Shown piece after piece: positions 1 to 13,140 of a DNA stretch of 64,000 nucleotides. The first letter of the stretch is position 1. Every line of letters begins with the position of its first letter. A program made the position numbers and the translations under genes. The notes beneath the pieces were generated by a model. That model was given only the letters and a program-made list of their open reading frames with translations, was not told the DNA's origin and did no database searches. Source of the stretch: Cephalopachus bancanus (Eukaryota; Chordata; Mammalia; Primates; Tarsiidae); assembly GCA_027257055.1 (NCBI GenBank), contig JAPVLO010000059.1, forward strand, positions 2,728,001 to 2,792,000. Direction: 5' to 3'.

Positions 1-421
1 ACGGCAGAAGATATTATTAAAGACACTACCAGTTTTACCTGTTCTCCTTTGTTCCTGGGTATAGAGACTCCTGCACATCTCAGCCTCTTGTGGGTGGGAA
101 GGATCATGTGATTGGCTTTATTCAATAGGGTGTAAAAAACAAAATAAAATATTTCATTTCAAGGTTAAGTCAAGGAAAAACCTATGTTTAACTCTCCAGT
201 CTTTCTTCCCTATAAAAATTACATGTTCTAGGGCAACTACAGGAGGTCAGTGGTTCCCTTAGCTTGAGTCCTCCTGACTGGCTACAATAAACAGAGCCCC
301 CTAACAGCTTGTATTGGGCATGTAGCATTAGCAAGAAATAAACCTTTCTATGTATTATGCCACCGTGATTTGGAAATTAATTTGTTATTGCAGCATAACT
401 TAATCTCTCCTAACTGAAACA
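1..421 (+). mobile_element. Ancient LTR-like remnant (ERVL-MaLR-like 3' end)
   Basis: The right part has the layout of an old mammalian MaLR-type LTR end: an 'AATAAACCTTTCT' polyadenylation region, then 'TTGTTATTGCAGCATAACTT' and a terminal 'CTAACTGAAACAG'. The left part is not recognisable. No internal retroviral sequence or second LTR is visible nearby, so it is probably a solo-LTR fossil. The family name is inferred from the 3' pattern only. Confidence 0.4.
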
Positions 422-1800
422 GAAAGATTCCCAAAGGTAGAGAAATGCAGACAATGGTTAAGGTAGCTTGTAAACCATGTCTTACATGACCTTTCTCAAA
501 GACAAATCTGTGTGCATACCAAGATATAGCTTGTTATGATATATCTAAATAGAACTTAAGGTTTTTAAATAAAAACATAAGGAGGGTTGGATAGGCAGCA
601 CGAAAATGAGCTACTGCCTGTTGGGGATCATTCCAGATCTCAGAATAACAGGATTATTGATGCCTTGGCTAGGAGCATTCCTTTCTTTTTCTTTGAGATT
701 GCATGTCATATATTTCCATTTGGAAAACAGTATTTCATAACCTCTAAACCTAACATGGGTCCTGTGAAACCCTAGCTTACAGTTGAATGGCCTAAAATAA
801 AGACCTGGAATTCCTTCAAAGCTATCCCATTTTACACAGCAATGCTTTCTCTCTCTATTGAGAAAGTGTTCCTGTTTGATGGATTCCCCTCTCTCGCTGT
901 ATATTACACTTACTGCTCTATGCCTGTCACTCCCTATTCTCTTCCTAGTTGTTTGTGCCTTATTAAATTCCACATTTTGAAACAACCAATAAGAAGCAGA
1001 AAGCCTCAAGAAGCAACTTCTCTTACAATCAGAGCACCTTTGTATTTCTAGGAATAAATGATATTTTCTAATCAATTCATGAGTGGGATTCATTAATAAT
1101 TTACTTTCTTTGTAATGTGTCATTTCTGAATGAGGAACAGATGGTCTTCAATGAGGATATGGAGGTAAATTTTAGCTAAACTGCTGACATTAACTCCGCT
1201 GTTACCTTCTCAAATCAAGCTTTTTTTAAAAAATTGATTTGCAAATAGAATTTAAGAGTCTAAAGACACAATCAAATAGCTATTCCTGCCTATTATTCTC
1301 AAAGCAGAGGTCTAGGCCAATAATCTCTACACATGCATGAAAATATTAAGTAAAAGCTCAAAGTCCCATCTTAGCTTCAAATATCTTTGAATATTTGAGT
1401 TCGTGTGTATGGGGGGGAAATAGGGACAGAAGGGATTTCTGAAAGGCTTATTTAATTATCTACATTTTGGAGTGTCTCAGTCTTTGGTCTTTTCGCATCA
1501 TACTATGGTCTGGCTTATGTCATTTTTAAGGGATTCCCCAAGATAACCAAGTCCCAAACAACCAACCTCAGATTTGTCCCTTATCTAAGAGTAGGTTCTA
1601 GCAACACAAGAAGGATTTGGCAAGTTTAAGAGAGATTTTAACACACTAAATATGAAGATAATACCTGTTTCACCTAAGACCTTCTATGGAATCTAACCTT
1701 CTATGAAATATCAATTCTGATTTTTGAGGACTATAATTCATGTGTCATTGACTTGAAGCAGAAAATGTATTTGTAAATCTATGGAGTTCTAAGTAACAGA
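422..1800. other. Unassigned AT-rich DNA with one long antisense open frame
   Basis: No repeat family or gene recognised. The minus strand is open for 170 codons at 611-1123, the longest frame in the window not explained by a mobile element apart from the Charlie3 piece. It shows no signal peptide, no clear domain and no low-complexity composition typical of a protein family. Codon choice looks like ordinary AT-rich DNA. I treat it as a chance frame or an unrecognised old repeat. Confidence 0.4.
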
Positions 1801-4800
1801 AACAAAATCAGGCTAGGTTATAATGGAAGAGGGATTATTAGAAGGCACAAGAGTGTCACAAATACTCAGAGGCAGAGATGCAGTCAGTTCCCTAAGTGCC
1901 AGGAACTGGAAGACGATGGGCAGGAAACCGAAGGAAACAGACTCCATCTTTCTCTGATTCTCACTTCTCATAGGGAAACATAGTTGCCCACAGATCTCAG
2001 GTTTACCTGTCAGAGATCCAGCTGCATAAAGAGAATAACTGCCTATCTCGAATTTCAAATTCTAGGAAGCGAGATCTTGGCGTGGGGGGCGGGCAAAGCA
2101 AACTCGGATTAGGTGTCTAACTCTAATGAAAATAATATTTGCCATGTAGTGTCCAAATATGGTTGCTAAGGCCCAATGAACCACTCTCACAGAAAAGGGA
2201 GAGAGTTCTCTAAAAAGAAGAGATGGTCTCTAGATGCCACAGACACTCCAGAAGTGCCAGTACAGATAGTAGAAGCTAGAGTTTAAGCAAGGGCCACCAT
2301 TACTGCAAATTGGTTCATCTAATTTCTTTATAGGAGTTGATATGACTTCAGATACTCACATCTGACACCAACAAAGAGGGATGTCCTTTTTTGAGATCTT
2401 TCTCTCTCAGGAAGACTCTTGATCTTTTATCAGCTCCCAAGGGGTCCTCAATACCTTGCTTTTGCTTTACCACTCAGTGTGGACAAAAGAACAAATGAAG
2501 CAACTCTAATTTTTTTATATTAAAGATTTGCAGAAATATTGTGGGCACCGGAAATGATTCACCAGAGTGCACACAATCTGTTGACTTACCTTAACCTCCA
2601 TTTTCCTCTTTGATCTGACATATAAATTTACCTTGCTCCTCATCTCTGTCATCTGCTGTTTTTAGTCTGTATGAGCAACAGTAAGCTCATGCCCAAAGAA
2701 CTTAGAAATGAGAAAACTAATACTGCTTGGCTATGTACATAATGGATCAATACAGAGATATTTAATCACCTGAAAGAAAATAGGTCAGTAGGACTTGACT
2801 TTCAACTGATAAAAAAGGTTAACATATTTATAGGTAGAAAAAGTGGTCAGCCAAGGAAAAATAGACCCCAAAAAAAGTTAGACAGAGGTTAGCAGTAGCC
2901 ATTTAAAACATTGTCTAGGGAAGAAAGTCTTTAACTAATGACCTTCAAGTATTCTGACATGGGACAAGACACCCCTAACATGGAGAGAGATGCAGGAGGT
3001 TGTGGGCAGTAAAGACCTGGAAGTTTCAGTTTCACAGGCGAGGACATGTTTATTAAGAGACCTCAGCATCAAGCTTTCTATACTCTGATAGTCATGTCAT
3101 ATGTCATGTCATATGAAAACATAGCATGTCACTCAATTTCCTTTGTTCTATGCTTGAGCAAAACAGGCAACTTTCCAATGTTCTAGCTTTCCATAGAGCT
3201 CAGACCTGCATAGAGGTCAGAATGTGCTACCCAATATTCTGCATGGTGGGCCAAATGCTTGTTGTAAAAATCACAAAGGAGAATTCTGAGCTGCTAAGTC
3301 CCACAAGCTTGGGTAATGTGATTCCATTTGGAAGAGAAGACTTTTCCATGAGCCAGACCATGGACCACTGTAAATGAGTATACTTCATAAGATTTATTTA
3401 GGAAACTCTTACTTAGCCTACTCTCATGGTGATGTCTCAAACATTGTCAACATGGCTCCATTGGAGCATTTTCTTATTAATTTCTGCTTTTGTCTGCCTT
3501 ACTCTTAAATAAATTTTCTAAAAAGATGGCACAACAGCAGCATTAGTAATAAGGTTTTTAAAAAGAAATAGAGTCCCATGTAAAGCCGTTCCCACTTGTG
3601 CTTCTTGTCTTTCTGTTCTTATTCACATGCCTGCAAATCAATACCTGCAATTTTGTATCATCTTTTTTTTCATTATATCCAACCCATCACAATAAGGCAT
3701 ATTGGAACCATTTTTGCATGTTTTAACACTGCCTTCAAAGTTAAATTATAGACCACATTACGATGGCACTGTAGTGAATGTTCTGCTTCTATTACAAGAC
3801 TACCTTAGGCAAAGTCCCCTAGAATTCCTGTCTCAGAGAATGATCTCTCTTAATCAAGCTTTGTACTGCCAAATTGCTCAGCAAAAGGAATTCACCAACC
3901 TATAATGCTACCAGAAGTCTAACAACATAACAGTTCATCACAGCTTTTTCAGCACTAAATATTATCATTTTTAACAGTGAATTTATTAGATGCATAATGA
4001 TAGTTTCAAAGTTCCATCCTGTTTTTAAAGGGCTCTATATAAATTAGGAAGTTGTCCAGGAATGATGACATATTTAATGTGTAGATCAGGAGGCTAAGTA
4101 TTCTATTGTGTTATTTAAAAGGAGCATACTGAGGCAAATCCAAATGAAGTTCAATTGACTAGAGAAACCTCTTTTATGATATAAGCGGGTATATACATTT
4201 TGCAAAATCATACTGAAAGTAACTGTATGTTTTGCCTGTTGTGTCCCTAAGGGTGACATACTCCTGAATGGGGCTTTAATTTGCCATAAGTCTGCTTTGT
4301 TTTATTTGTTGTATAAAGTCCTTGCTATAAGGAAATGCTTTCGGTTCTTTCTATATCTCATGAACACTTGTTGCAAAAAACCTTTGTAGGCAAACAGCTT
4401 CACACATATTAAAAACTTGTAGCAGAAAACTAGTTCTCGAACATGAATCGTGCAGTTCAGGGATCTATAATCCTGTAATTCAGTGTAATACTACTTCACT
4501 TTGGTTCCAATAAATACGTACTTTCCGTAAGACCCTTTGAGGAAAGGGTAATCAGATATTTCATATCAGTGGGTTGTCTTTCACTCGTTGGCCCCTTCCC
4601 ATTCTTTCCTTCTCCTTTTTTTTTCTTTAATTCTTCTGCCCAGAGAAATTCTCAAGAAGGAAAAATATATTTCTCTCTGCATTTTTATAAGTTGGTCAGT
4701 TTTGCTTCCAGGTTTCTAAGGTTGTTGAACACAGAAAAGTATGCCTTAAAAATAGTCCCATGTTATCTTCAAAAAGCATTTTTTTTAGTCATTAGCCCAT

Positions 4801-6171
4801 AACACAAATTTTCCTTTTGAAAATATAACAAAGAATAACGATCATTTTTGGAGAAAAATCTTCACTTAGAATGATTCAAAGAGAATACAAATTTAATGAC
4901 CAACCTGAGAACCCAAGTAATGCATCCCAGGAAATAATAATAAAATTTATGATGGCCTTAAAATTGCTTAACTTCTTTCAGGAATCCCTGAATTATAGGG
5001 TAGTAACATAACCAAGAACTGGCAACAACTCACAAAATTCCAGAAGAGTTTTCCTTTGAGTTTGTAGGCAAAGATGCTTAAATTGTTCCCCCTTCGAAAA
5101 CTAAAGATTATTTATTATTTACTTCCCTGTGCATCGGACACTCCTGCAACATGTCTGTAATTCTTGTGTTCTTAGGTTTGAGCTTCAAGGTCTCTGAATG
5201 ATGGAAAAACTTGTAGGGTAACATGCCAACCAACTTGATTTTTTTGTTTGTCTTTTGAGAGGGAGGGAGGGAAGAAGAGACTGAGACAGAGAAAGAGTGA
5301 GATTGATCACACTCCCCAGCAGCTTCATAAAGAAACCTGCAAAGCAGAACCAAAGTGGATGAATCAGAAAGCAGAAGGATACAATTTTTCCCTCTAGATG
5401 ATTTTACTAGGAGGAAGAAATATTTGAAACCATTGAATGCTTTTTTCTGATAACCACCTATGGCTCTCTCCAAAGAGACACATGTAAAGTTGGGCAAGTC
5501 GTTTTCAATTCTGTCAGGAAAATACTTAGTAGCAGCCTTGTAAAAGTAAGTACTCACAGCTGCCCCAGGGAGCTGTGGATTTGCTTTGTAGTGTTGTTTC
5601 TTTCAACAAGTTCCTTTGTTGCTTTGTGTGTTCTCCCACAAAAGGCCCGCCCTTCTTCCACAGATGGGTTTACCATTCTCTCTGCATGAAGACTGTTCAG
5701 AAGTACAAAAACCAACAAATCACTATCTGATGGTCCTGGCATATGCAGGGCACTAATAGTGGCCTACAGGACAGGAATGGGGAAATACATATTGACTGTC
5801 TCCACGGGGGAGTAGGGAAGCTTAATTGGCTAGTAGCTGTAAAGTCCTTTCAAGGAAAAGGCACTGCTTAAAATTCTAAGTAGTAATCTTATAATTTGCT
5901 AATAGAAAGAAATATAACCTAACTAATGTGTACTTCCCATTTCAGAAAGTATTTTTCAACAGCAAAGCCTTTTACAAGATAAACTTCCATGATGTATAGG
6001 AAGTCCAACAGAAAGCTAAACAGCAGGGCTGGCTGCGATGGCATTTAAAAAATGTAGCAGGTGAAATATGTCACCCAAGCAAGTGCCTATACCAAAAATT
6101 AAATATCACTATTTATATAGTATGTGTTAAACATTGTCCCCACTTCCCGACTACACCAGAAAAAAAATTCA
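1801..6171. other. Unassigned intergenic DNA
   Basis: No gene, RNA gene or clear repeat recognised over 4.4 kb. Small items seen: an exact tandem pair of a 12-mer (GTCATGTCATAT) at 3091-3114, a purine-rich tract around 5255-5300 and a 149-codon minus-strand frame at 5108-5557 without recognisable domains. This is one of the longest stretches in the window without identifiable young insertions. Confidence 0.4.
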
Positions 6172-6451
6172 CTTTTTTTTTTTTGAGTCGGAGTCTCACT
6201 CCATCGCCCAGGCTGGAGTGCAGTAGCATGCTCACAGCCACCCTGGCGTTGACCTGCTGGTCTCAGACAATTCTTCTGCCTCAGCCTTCCAAGTAGCTGG
6301 AACTACAGGCATGCACTACCACATCCAGTTAATTTTTTCATTTATTGTAGAGATGAGGTCTCACCAAGTTTTGAATCCGTGGGCTCAGGTAATCCTCTCA
6401 TCTCAGCCTCCCAAAGTGCTGGGATTACAGGCTTGAGCCACTGCACACAGC
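6172..6451 (-). mobile_element. Alu SINE, antisense
   Basis: A dimeric Alu reading on the minus strand. On the plus strand it begins with a T-run (its A-tail), followed by 'GAGTCGGAGTCTCACTCC', and ends with 'GGATTACAGGCTTGAGCC'. Both 7SL-derived arms are present. It is more diverged than the other Alus here and its head resembles the general Alu consensus, so it may be one of the older copies. The TSD is not clear. Confidence 0.9.
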
Positions 6452-6479
6452 CACATTTTTTTTAAGTTATGAAATTATC

Positions 6480-6690
6480 GAACTTTTCTTTAGCACATTC
6501 CCACTTAACCAGGCTTGTAACCTAGGACATGTTATTGAAACTCTCGGAGCCATTTCCTCATCTATATAGACAAGGTTAATGGTAGTATCTACCTTGTAGG
6601 GTTGTTGTGAGAATTTTTAAATAATTTAATAAAAAGGACTGGTATATAGTAAATGCTACAAAAATATTTACTGCCATCAGCAGTAGCAAC
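6480..6690 (+). mobile_element. MIR SINE, sense
   Basis: Old tRNA-derived CORE-SINE. The recognisable core and 3' part runs through 'CATTTCCTCATCTATATAGA', 'GGGTTGTTGTGAGAATTTTT' and an end resembling 'TATATAGTAAATGCT'. Strongly decayed, as expected for a mammal-wide repeat. Confidence 0.75.
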
Positions 6691-9600
6691 ATCATCTTGC
6701 AATCATGCCAACACTCCTCAAAGAAAACACTTCTGAAAAGGCTGTGCAACTTAGCCTGAAGATTTTCTTGGTCCAGAGAGTCTCTTGGGCTTCTGACCAA
6801 ATCCTTCATTAGCTTCAAGAGCTCTGGAAACCCCCTGAAATTGAACATGGCATGGTATAACTACTGGGCTATGTCTATTTTTCTAAGAAACCTCTTCACA
6901 TCTTTTATTACATTCAGAAAGTAAGTACTGCCATAAGTAGTTATCTAGCTTAACTTTCTCTCCCTTCTACTTTCAGTAGAGAAACGGTCTTGTTTAGGGC
7001 AGAGTAACAAGGACAAGGACATAGCAAGGAGCCCATGCATATGTTGTCACTCCATCTCAGCTTCTGAGGGCCCCCAACGCAGCTTCTGAGGCCCCCCTCA
7101 CATTGTGGGGGAAATGAGTATAGGAAGATCCCCAAATCCCTTTCCACTAAGAATATTAAACCTGTGCCACCACCACCACTACCACAAACTTCTACATCGT
7201 AGGCCAATGAGGCACCCACAGTTGTTACTGACATTGAATGCAACTGAAGAAGCTACATGGAGATTGCACTGCTGTACTTACCTGGAAACAGAGTCACCAC
7301 ATCCTTCCCAATGCGCACACTAAGACCCAACTGTAGGTGAAAGTTTTTCTCTATGAAAGCTACTCTTAAAAGTCTGGGGAAATAAAAACCTGGAAGAGGT
7401 GATTGTTCCACCAGATGTACAGACATCAACTCAGCTACACGAGAAACATTTAAAAAGCAAGGAAATATGATATCACCAAACGAACATAACTCTCTAGTAA
7501 CAGACCCCAATAAAAAGGAAATCAGTGAACTTCCAGAAAAGGAATTCAAACTCATGTTCTTAAGAAAACTCAACAATATATAAGAAATACAGAGAGATAA
7601 CTCAACAAAATCAGGAAAACCGTGCATATAAATGAGGAACTCAGCAACAACAAAAAAACAGATACCATAAAAAACAATGAACAGAAATCTAAAGCTGAAG
7701 AATTCAATAAACAAAATAAAAGTAAAATAGAGAACTTCAATAGCAACTTGATCGTGCAAAATAATTTCTGATACTGAGAATAGATCATTTGAAATTATCA
7801 GTTAGAGGGAAAAAAAGGAAAAACAATGAAGAAGAGTAAAGAAAGATTTATGAGGCATCATTAATTTTAAAAAAGTTTTGTATTATAAGAGTTCCGGGGA
7901 GAAAAAAAGGTAGGAAAGGTCATTAAAAAATATATTTAATAAAATTATATATTAAAAACTTCACAACTCGGGGTAGAGATATAGACTTTCTTGGATCTAG
8001 GAAGCTCAAAGGTTCCCACACAAATTCAACCTAAAAAGTTCCTTCCCTTTTTGATCTAGTCAAATTGTCAAAAGTCAAAGACAAAAAGAGAATTCTAAAA
8101 CAGTAAGAGACAAGTGTCACATCACATATAAGGGAATCCTCACTAGACTAACAAAAGATTTATCAGCAGTCCCTTACAAGCCAGGAGAGAATGGGAAATA
8201 TATTCAAAGTAATAAAGAAAAGAATTTTCGGTAAAGAATAATATACCCAGCAAACCTATCCTTCAGAACTGAGGGAGAATTAGGTCTTTGTCAGACAAGC
8301 AAAAACTGAGGGAATTCATCACTACTAGACCAGTTTTACAAGAAATTCTCAAAGGAGTTCTGCATCTGGAAGCAAAAAGACAATAATCATCATGATGAAA
8401 ACACACAAAAGTATAAAACTCACTGGTAGAGCAGATATACGATAAAGAGAAAAGTAGCAAATTTTATCACTTCAGAAAACCACTAAACCACAATGGTAAA
8501 CAATAAGAATAGAAAAATGATCAAAGGATATACAAAAAACAAGAAAACAGTTAACAAAATGACAAGAGTAATTCCTCACTTGTCAATAATAATCTTGAAT
8601 GTATGCAGATTAAAATCTCCATTATAGGGCATAGACTGGCTGAATGAATATTTTTTTAATTACCCAACTATAAGCTGCCTAAAAAAAATTCACTCCACTG
8701 GTAAAGACCCATGGAAACTAAAAGTGAAGAGATTAAAAAAAGATATTCCACACAAATGAAAGCCAAAAGCAAGCAGAAGTAACTATAATTAGATAAAACA
8801 GACTTTAAGTCAAAAACTGTAAAAGACAAAAAAGGTCATTATATAATGATAAAGGAATCAATTCAGCAAGAGTATATAACAATTATAAATCTATATGCAT
8901 CCAACACCAGAGCATCTAGATATATAGAACAAATATTATTAGATCTAAAAGGGACAAATAGGCTCCAATACAATAAAACCTGGGGACTTCAACACCCCAC
9001 TCTCAGTATTAGATGAATCATTTAGATAGAAAATCAAAAAAGAAACAAATTTAAACTGCACTTTACACCAAATGTACCTAAGAGACATTTACAGAACATT
9101 TCATCCAATACACATGAATACACATGATTTTCATCAGCATATGGAACATCCTCTAGGATAGACCACATGTTAGTAAAAAAATAATTCTCAATATATTTAT
9201 AAAAACTGAAATAATATCAAGTATCTTTTCCTATCATAATGGAATGAAATTAAAAATCAATGAACAAAAAAATTTAGGAAATTGCATAAATACATGGACA
9301 TTAAACAACATATTCCTGGATGACTAATGAACCAATGAAGACATTAAGAAGGAAATTATAAAATTTTTTTGAAACAAATGAAAATAGAAATACAACATAT
9401 AAAAACTTATGAGATGCAACAAAATCAGTATTAAACAGAAAGTATATAGCAATAAACACATCAAAAAAGTAGAAAGATTTCAAATAAACAACACAAAGAT
9501 GCATATCAAGGAACTAGAAAGGCAGGAGTAAACCAAACCCAAAATTAATACAAAGAAATAAATAATAAGAATCAGAGCAAAAATAATAAAAATGAGACTA

Positions 9601-10234
9601 AAAAAATTTCTAAAATGATAATGTCGCTTTTTTAAAAAGATAAACAAGATTTGAAAACCATTAACTAGACTAACCAAAAAAGAGAAAAGACCCAAATAAA
9701 TAAAATCAGAAACAAAAAGGAGACTTTGTAACTGATACCATAGATATGCAAAGAATCACTAGAGAATAGTACAAACAACCATAAGCCCACAAATTGGAAA
9801 ACCTAACAGAAATGGATAAATTCCTAGACACATACAACCTACCAAGATTAAGCCAAGAAAAACAGACAATCTAAACAGACTGATTACAAGCAACAAGATA
9901 GAATCAATATAAAAAGTTTTCCACCAAAGAAAATTCAGAACCTGATAGTTTCACTAATGAATTCTACCAAACATTTAAAGAAAGAATACCAATTCTTCTC
10001 AAATTCTTCCAGAAAACTAGAGTAGTAAATTCTTCCAAATTCATTCTATCAAGCCAGCATACTACCAAAACCAGACAATGACTAAACAAAAAAAAGAAAA
10101 CTATAAGCCAATATCCCTGATGAACATAGATACAAAAATTCTCAAAAAAATGCTAGCAAATTGAATCTAGCAGTACATTAAAAAGATTATTCATGGTGAT
10201 CAAGATCATAATCCCAGAAATTAAAAGACAGTTT

Positions 10235-10564
10235 AACATACACAAATCGAGCCGGGCTCGGTGGCTCAGCCTGTAATCCCGCGCCTTTGGGAGGCTGAGG
10301 TGAGTGAACTGCCTGAGCCCGCGGGTTCGAGACCCGCCTGGGCAGCGAGACCTCATCTCTACAATAAATCAAAAAATCAGCTGGGCGTGGTGGCGCATGC
10401 CTGTAATTCCGGCTACTCGGAAGGCTGAGGCGGAAGGATCGCCGGAGCCCAGCAGGCCAAGGCCGAGGCTGCGGTGGCCGGGAGCGGCCACTGCACTACA
10501 GTCTGGGCGACAGAGTGAGACTCCAACTCAAAAAAAAAAAAAAAAAAAAAAACATACACAAATC
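10235..10564 (+). mobile_element. Alu SINE, lineage-specific subtype, with 14-bp TSD
   Basis: Dimeric Alu (body about 10249-10530, A-tail to 10550) inserted into the L1. Perfect 14-bp TSDs (AACATACACAAATC) lie at 10235-10248 and 10551-10564. It has the 'GGCTCAGCCTGTAATCCCGC' head and 'GACTCCAACTC' end typical of this genome's Alus. In the left arm 'CTGGGCAGCGAGACCTC' replaces the longer form with ACTTGG seen in other copies. The same deletion occurs in the copy at 43278. Relatively young. Confidence 0.95.
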
Positions 10565-11681
10565 AATAAACACGCTATATAACATCAAAAAGAATGAAGG
10601 ACAAAAAACATATGCTTATCTCAATAGACAGAAAAAAATTGATAAAATCCAACTTTCCTTCATGATACAAACCCTCAACAAACTAAGTATAGAAGGAACA
10701 TACCTCAACACAATAAAGGTCATATATGACAAACCCACTGTTAATATTATACTGAAGAGAGAAAAGCTAAAAACTTTTCCTATAAGAAATGAAAGAAGAC
10801 AAGGATGCTCACTCTCACTACTCTTATTCAAAATAGTATTGGAAGTCCTAGGCCACAGCAATTAGTCAAGAGAAAGAAGTAAAGGGCATGCAGACTGGAA
10901 AAAAAGAAGTCATATTGTTCCTGTCTGCAGATGGCATGATCTTATATATAGAAAAACCTAAAATCTCCACTAAAACACTCTTAGAACTGATAAACAAATT
11001 CAGTAGCATTGAAGGATACAAAATTAACATAAAAAAGTCAGCATTTTGATACAGCAAAAATTAACTAGCATAGAAAGAACTTTTAAAGCAATCTCATTTA
11101 TAGTACCTACAAATAATAAAATATCTAGGAATAAATTTAACCAAGGAGGTGAAAGGAAAACTATAAAACACCAATGAAAGAAATTGAAGAGGTCCCAAAA
11201 ATGGAGACATCTCATAATCATGGATATAAATAACAGTGTTAAAATGATAATCAAAACAATTTACAGATTAAATACAATCTCTATCAGAACACCAACAACA
11301 TTTTCCAAATACATTTTTTAAAAATTATAAAATTTATATGGAAAGACAGAGGACCCTGAAAAGGCAAAGCAATCCTGAGCAAAAACAACAAAGCTGGAGG
11401 AATCATATACTAGAAATCTATAGTAACCAAATCCACTGTTACTGTCATAAAACAGGCATACAGACAAATGGAACATAACAGAGAACCCAGAAATAAATCC
11501 ATGTATTTATAGTCAACTGATTTTTGACAAAGCACCAAAACATTCAGTGGGAAAAGGACAGTCTTTTCAATAAATGGTGCTGAGAAAACTAGATATTCAT
11601 ATGCAGAAAAATGAAACTAAACTCTTATTTCTCACCATATACAAAAATCAAATAAAAATATATTAAAGACTTAAATGTAAG

Positions 11682-12129
11682 TCTTTTTCACTATTCCTGG
11701 TGCATCACAAATTTATTATGCCAGCATGGTCTTTCTATTTACTATTTCCTCTACCTGGAATACTTTTTCCAAAATCTGTTGCATGGCAGGCTTCTACTTC
11801 AATTTAATTCTCAACTCAAGTGTTATTTCCTCCAAAGGCCTCTCCTAATTATCTCTTCCTCCAACAATCTCTGACACATTAATACATTTTATAGTCTTAG
11901 AAGTATCCTCAATACCTGAATTGCTGTGTTTATTTAATGGCTCACATTTTTATTACCCTTTTTCCTTCAAATAAAATAAAAGCTCAATAAAAGCAATACC
12001 TTATTTGTCTTTCCCAAAAAATTGTTTAGCACATATTACGTGTTCAATAGATATCTGTTGTGTGAATGAATACGTTTAAATAAATAAAACCTGTTTTGCC
12101 TTAATATAAAGGTATTGTTTAAGTTTTTA
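11682..12129 (+). mobile_element. L2-bearing block lying inside the L1
   Basis: L1 similarity stops at 'CTTAAATGTAAG' (11681) and resumes at 'CAGCAAAATAAACTATCAAG' (about 12131). Between them is a typical L2 3' region in sense orientation: 'CAAGTGTTATTTCCTCCAAA', a CTCAATAAAAGCA-like segment, and an end resembling 'CAATAGATATCTGTTGTGTG' plus AATGAATA near 12072. About 150-170 bp of expected ORF2 sequence is missing at the same place. L2 is normally older than this L1, which makes the nesting odd. Confidence 0.7.
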
Positions 12130-12595
12130 TACAGCAAAATAAACTATCAAGAGAATAAACAGACAACCCACAGGATGGGAAAAAATATTTACAATCTATG
12201 CATCCAACAAACGCCTAACATTTAGGGTCTATAAGGAACTCAAACAAATTGACAAAGAAAAAAAAATTCCACTCAAAGTAGGCAAAGGACGTAAACAGAC
12301 ACTTCTCAAAGACATCCAAGCAGCCAACAAACATACAAAAAAATGCTCATCTTCACTAATCACGAGAAATGCAAATCAAAACGATTATGAGATGCCAAAT
12401 CATGATATCTGACACATGCATGTTATTATTAAAAAGTCAAAAATCAACACATGCTAGCAAGGCTGTGGAGAAAAGAGAATGCCTCTATGCTGTTGGTGGG
12501 CATGTAAGCCAGTTCAAACTTTGTGGAAAGCAGTGTGGCATTTTCTCAAAGAACTAAAAAAGGAGTTACTAAAATAATCCAGCAATCCCACTTCT

Positions 12596-12655
12596 GGCAT
12601 TATACCCAGAAAAACATTAATTGCTGGCAATATACCCAGAAAAACATTAACTGCT
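12596..12655 (+). repeat. 30-bp tandem duplication in the L1 3' region
   Basis: Two adjacent 30-bp units, 12596-12625 and 12626-12655, sharing 'ATACCCAGAAAAACATTAA' and differing at 2 positions. L1 has a single copy of this segment, so it is a local slippage-type duplication after insertion. Confidence 0.9.
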
Positions 12656-13140
12656 CTACCAAAAAAATACCTGTACATATACGTTCATTGCAGTGCTATT
12701 CAGAATAACAAAAACATGAAACTAAGACAGATGTCCATCAAAAGTGGACTAGATAAAGAAAATGTGGTACATATACATGTTGGAATACTACACAGTCATA
12801 AAGAAGAACAAAATCATGTCCTTTGCAGCAACATGAGTGCAACGAGAGCCCATAATTCTAAGTGAACTATCAAAAAAATGAAAGACTGAGTACCACATGC
12901 TCTCATTCATAAGTAGGCCCTAAACATTGGGCACACAAGCACAAAGGCAGAAACAACTGATGTTGGGCACTACTAGCAGAGGAAGGGAGGGAGAGAAAAT
13001 AAGAGGCACACCACCCACTGGGTACCATGTACACTCCTGGGGGAGAGAGGGCTCACTAGAACGCCAAACCTCACCTGCATGCAATTTACTGATGTAGCAA
13101 ACCCTTACATGTACCCCACAACCCTAATATTAAAAAAAAT

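Larger units (their letters stand above)
7000..13140 (+). mobile_element. Near full-length decayed L1 (old primate L1MA/L1PB-like), sense
   Basis: LINE-1 retrotransposon remnant. About 7000-7400 resembles an L1M 5' UTR. About 7400-8460 is ORF1-like. An endonuclease motif matching GDFNTPLS lies near 8980-9005. A reverse-transcriptase segment (10515-10865, with NKLSIEGTYL and RQGCSLS) follows, then the ORF2 C-terminus and a 3' UTR ending near 13140 in an A/T-rich tail. Both ORFs carry many stops and frameshifts, so it is inactive. It is interrupted by an Alu (10249-10550) and an L2-bearing block (11682-12129). A 30-bp tandem duplication sits at 12596-12655. The exact 5' end is uncertain. Confidence 0.85.

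Noticed and set aside
7253..7759. 168-codon minus-strand hydrophobic frame, considered as a membrane protein
   Set aside because: It is antisense to the A-rich L1 5' UTR/ORF1. The Phe/Leu-rich composition simply reflects T-rich complement.
10304..10582. Open frames through Alu elements (also 43262-43546, 52830-53120, 61722-62060)
   Set aside because: These are translations of Alu sequence; both strands of GC-rich Alus commonly stay open.
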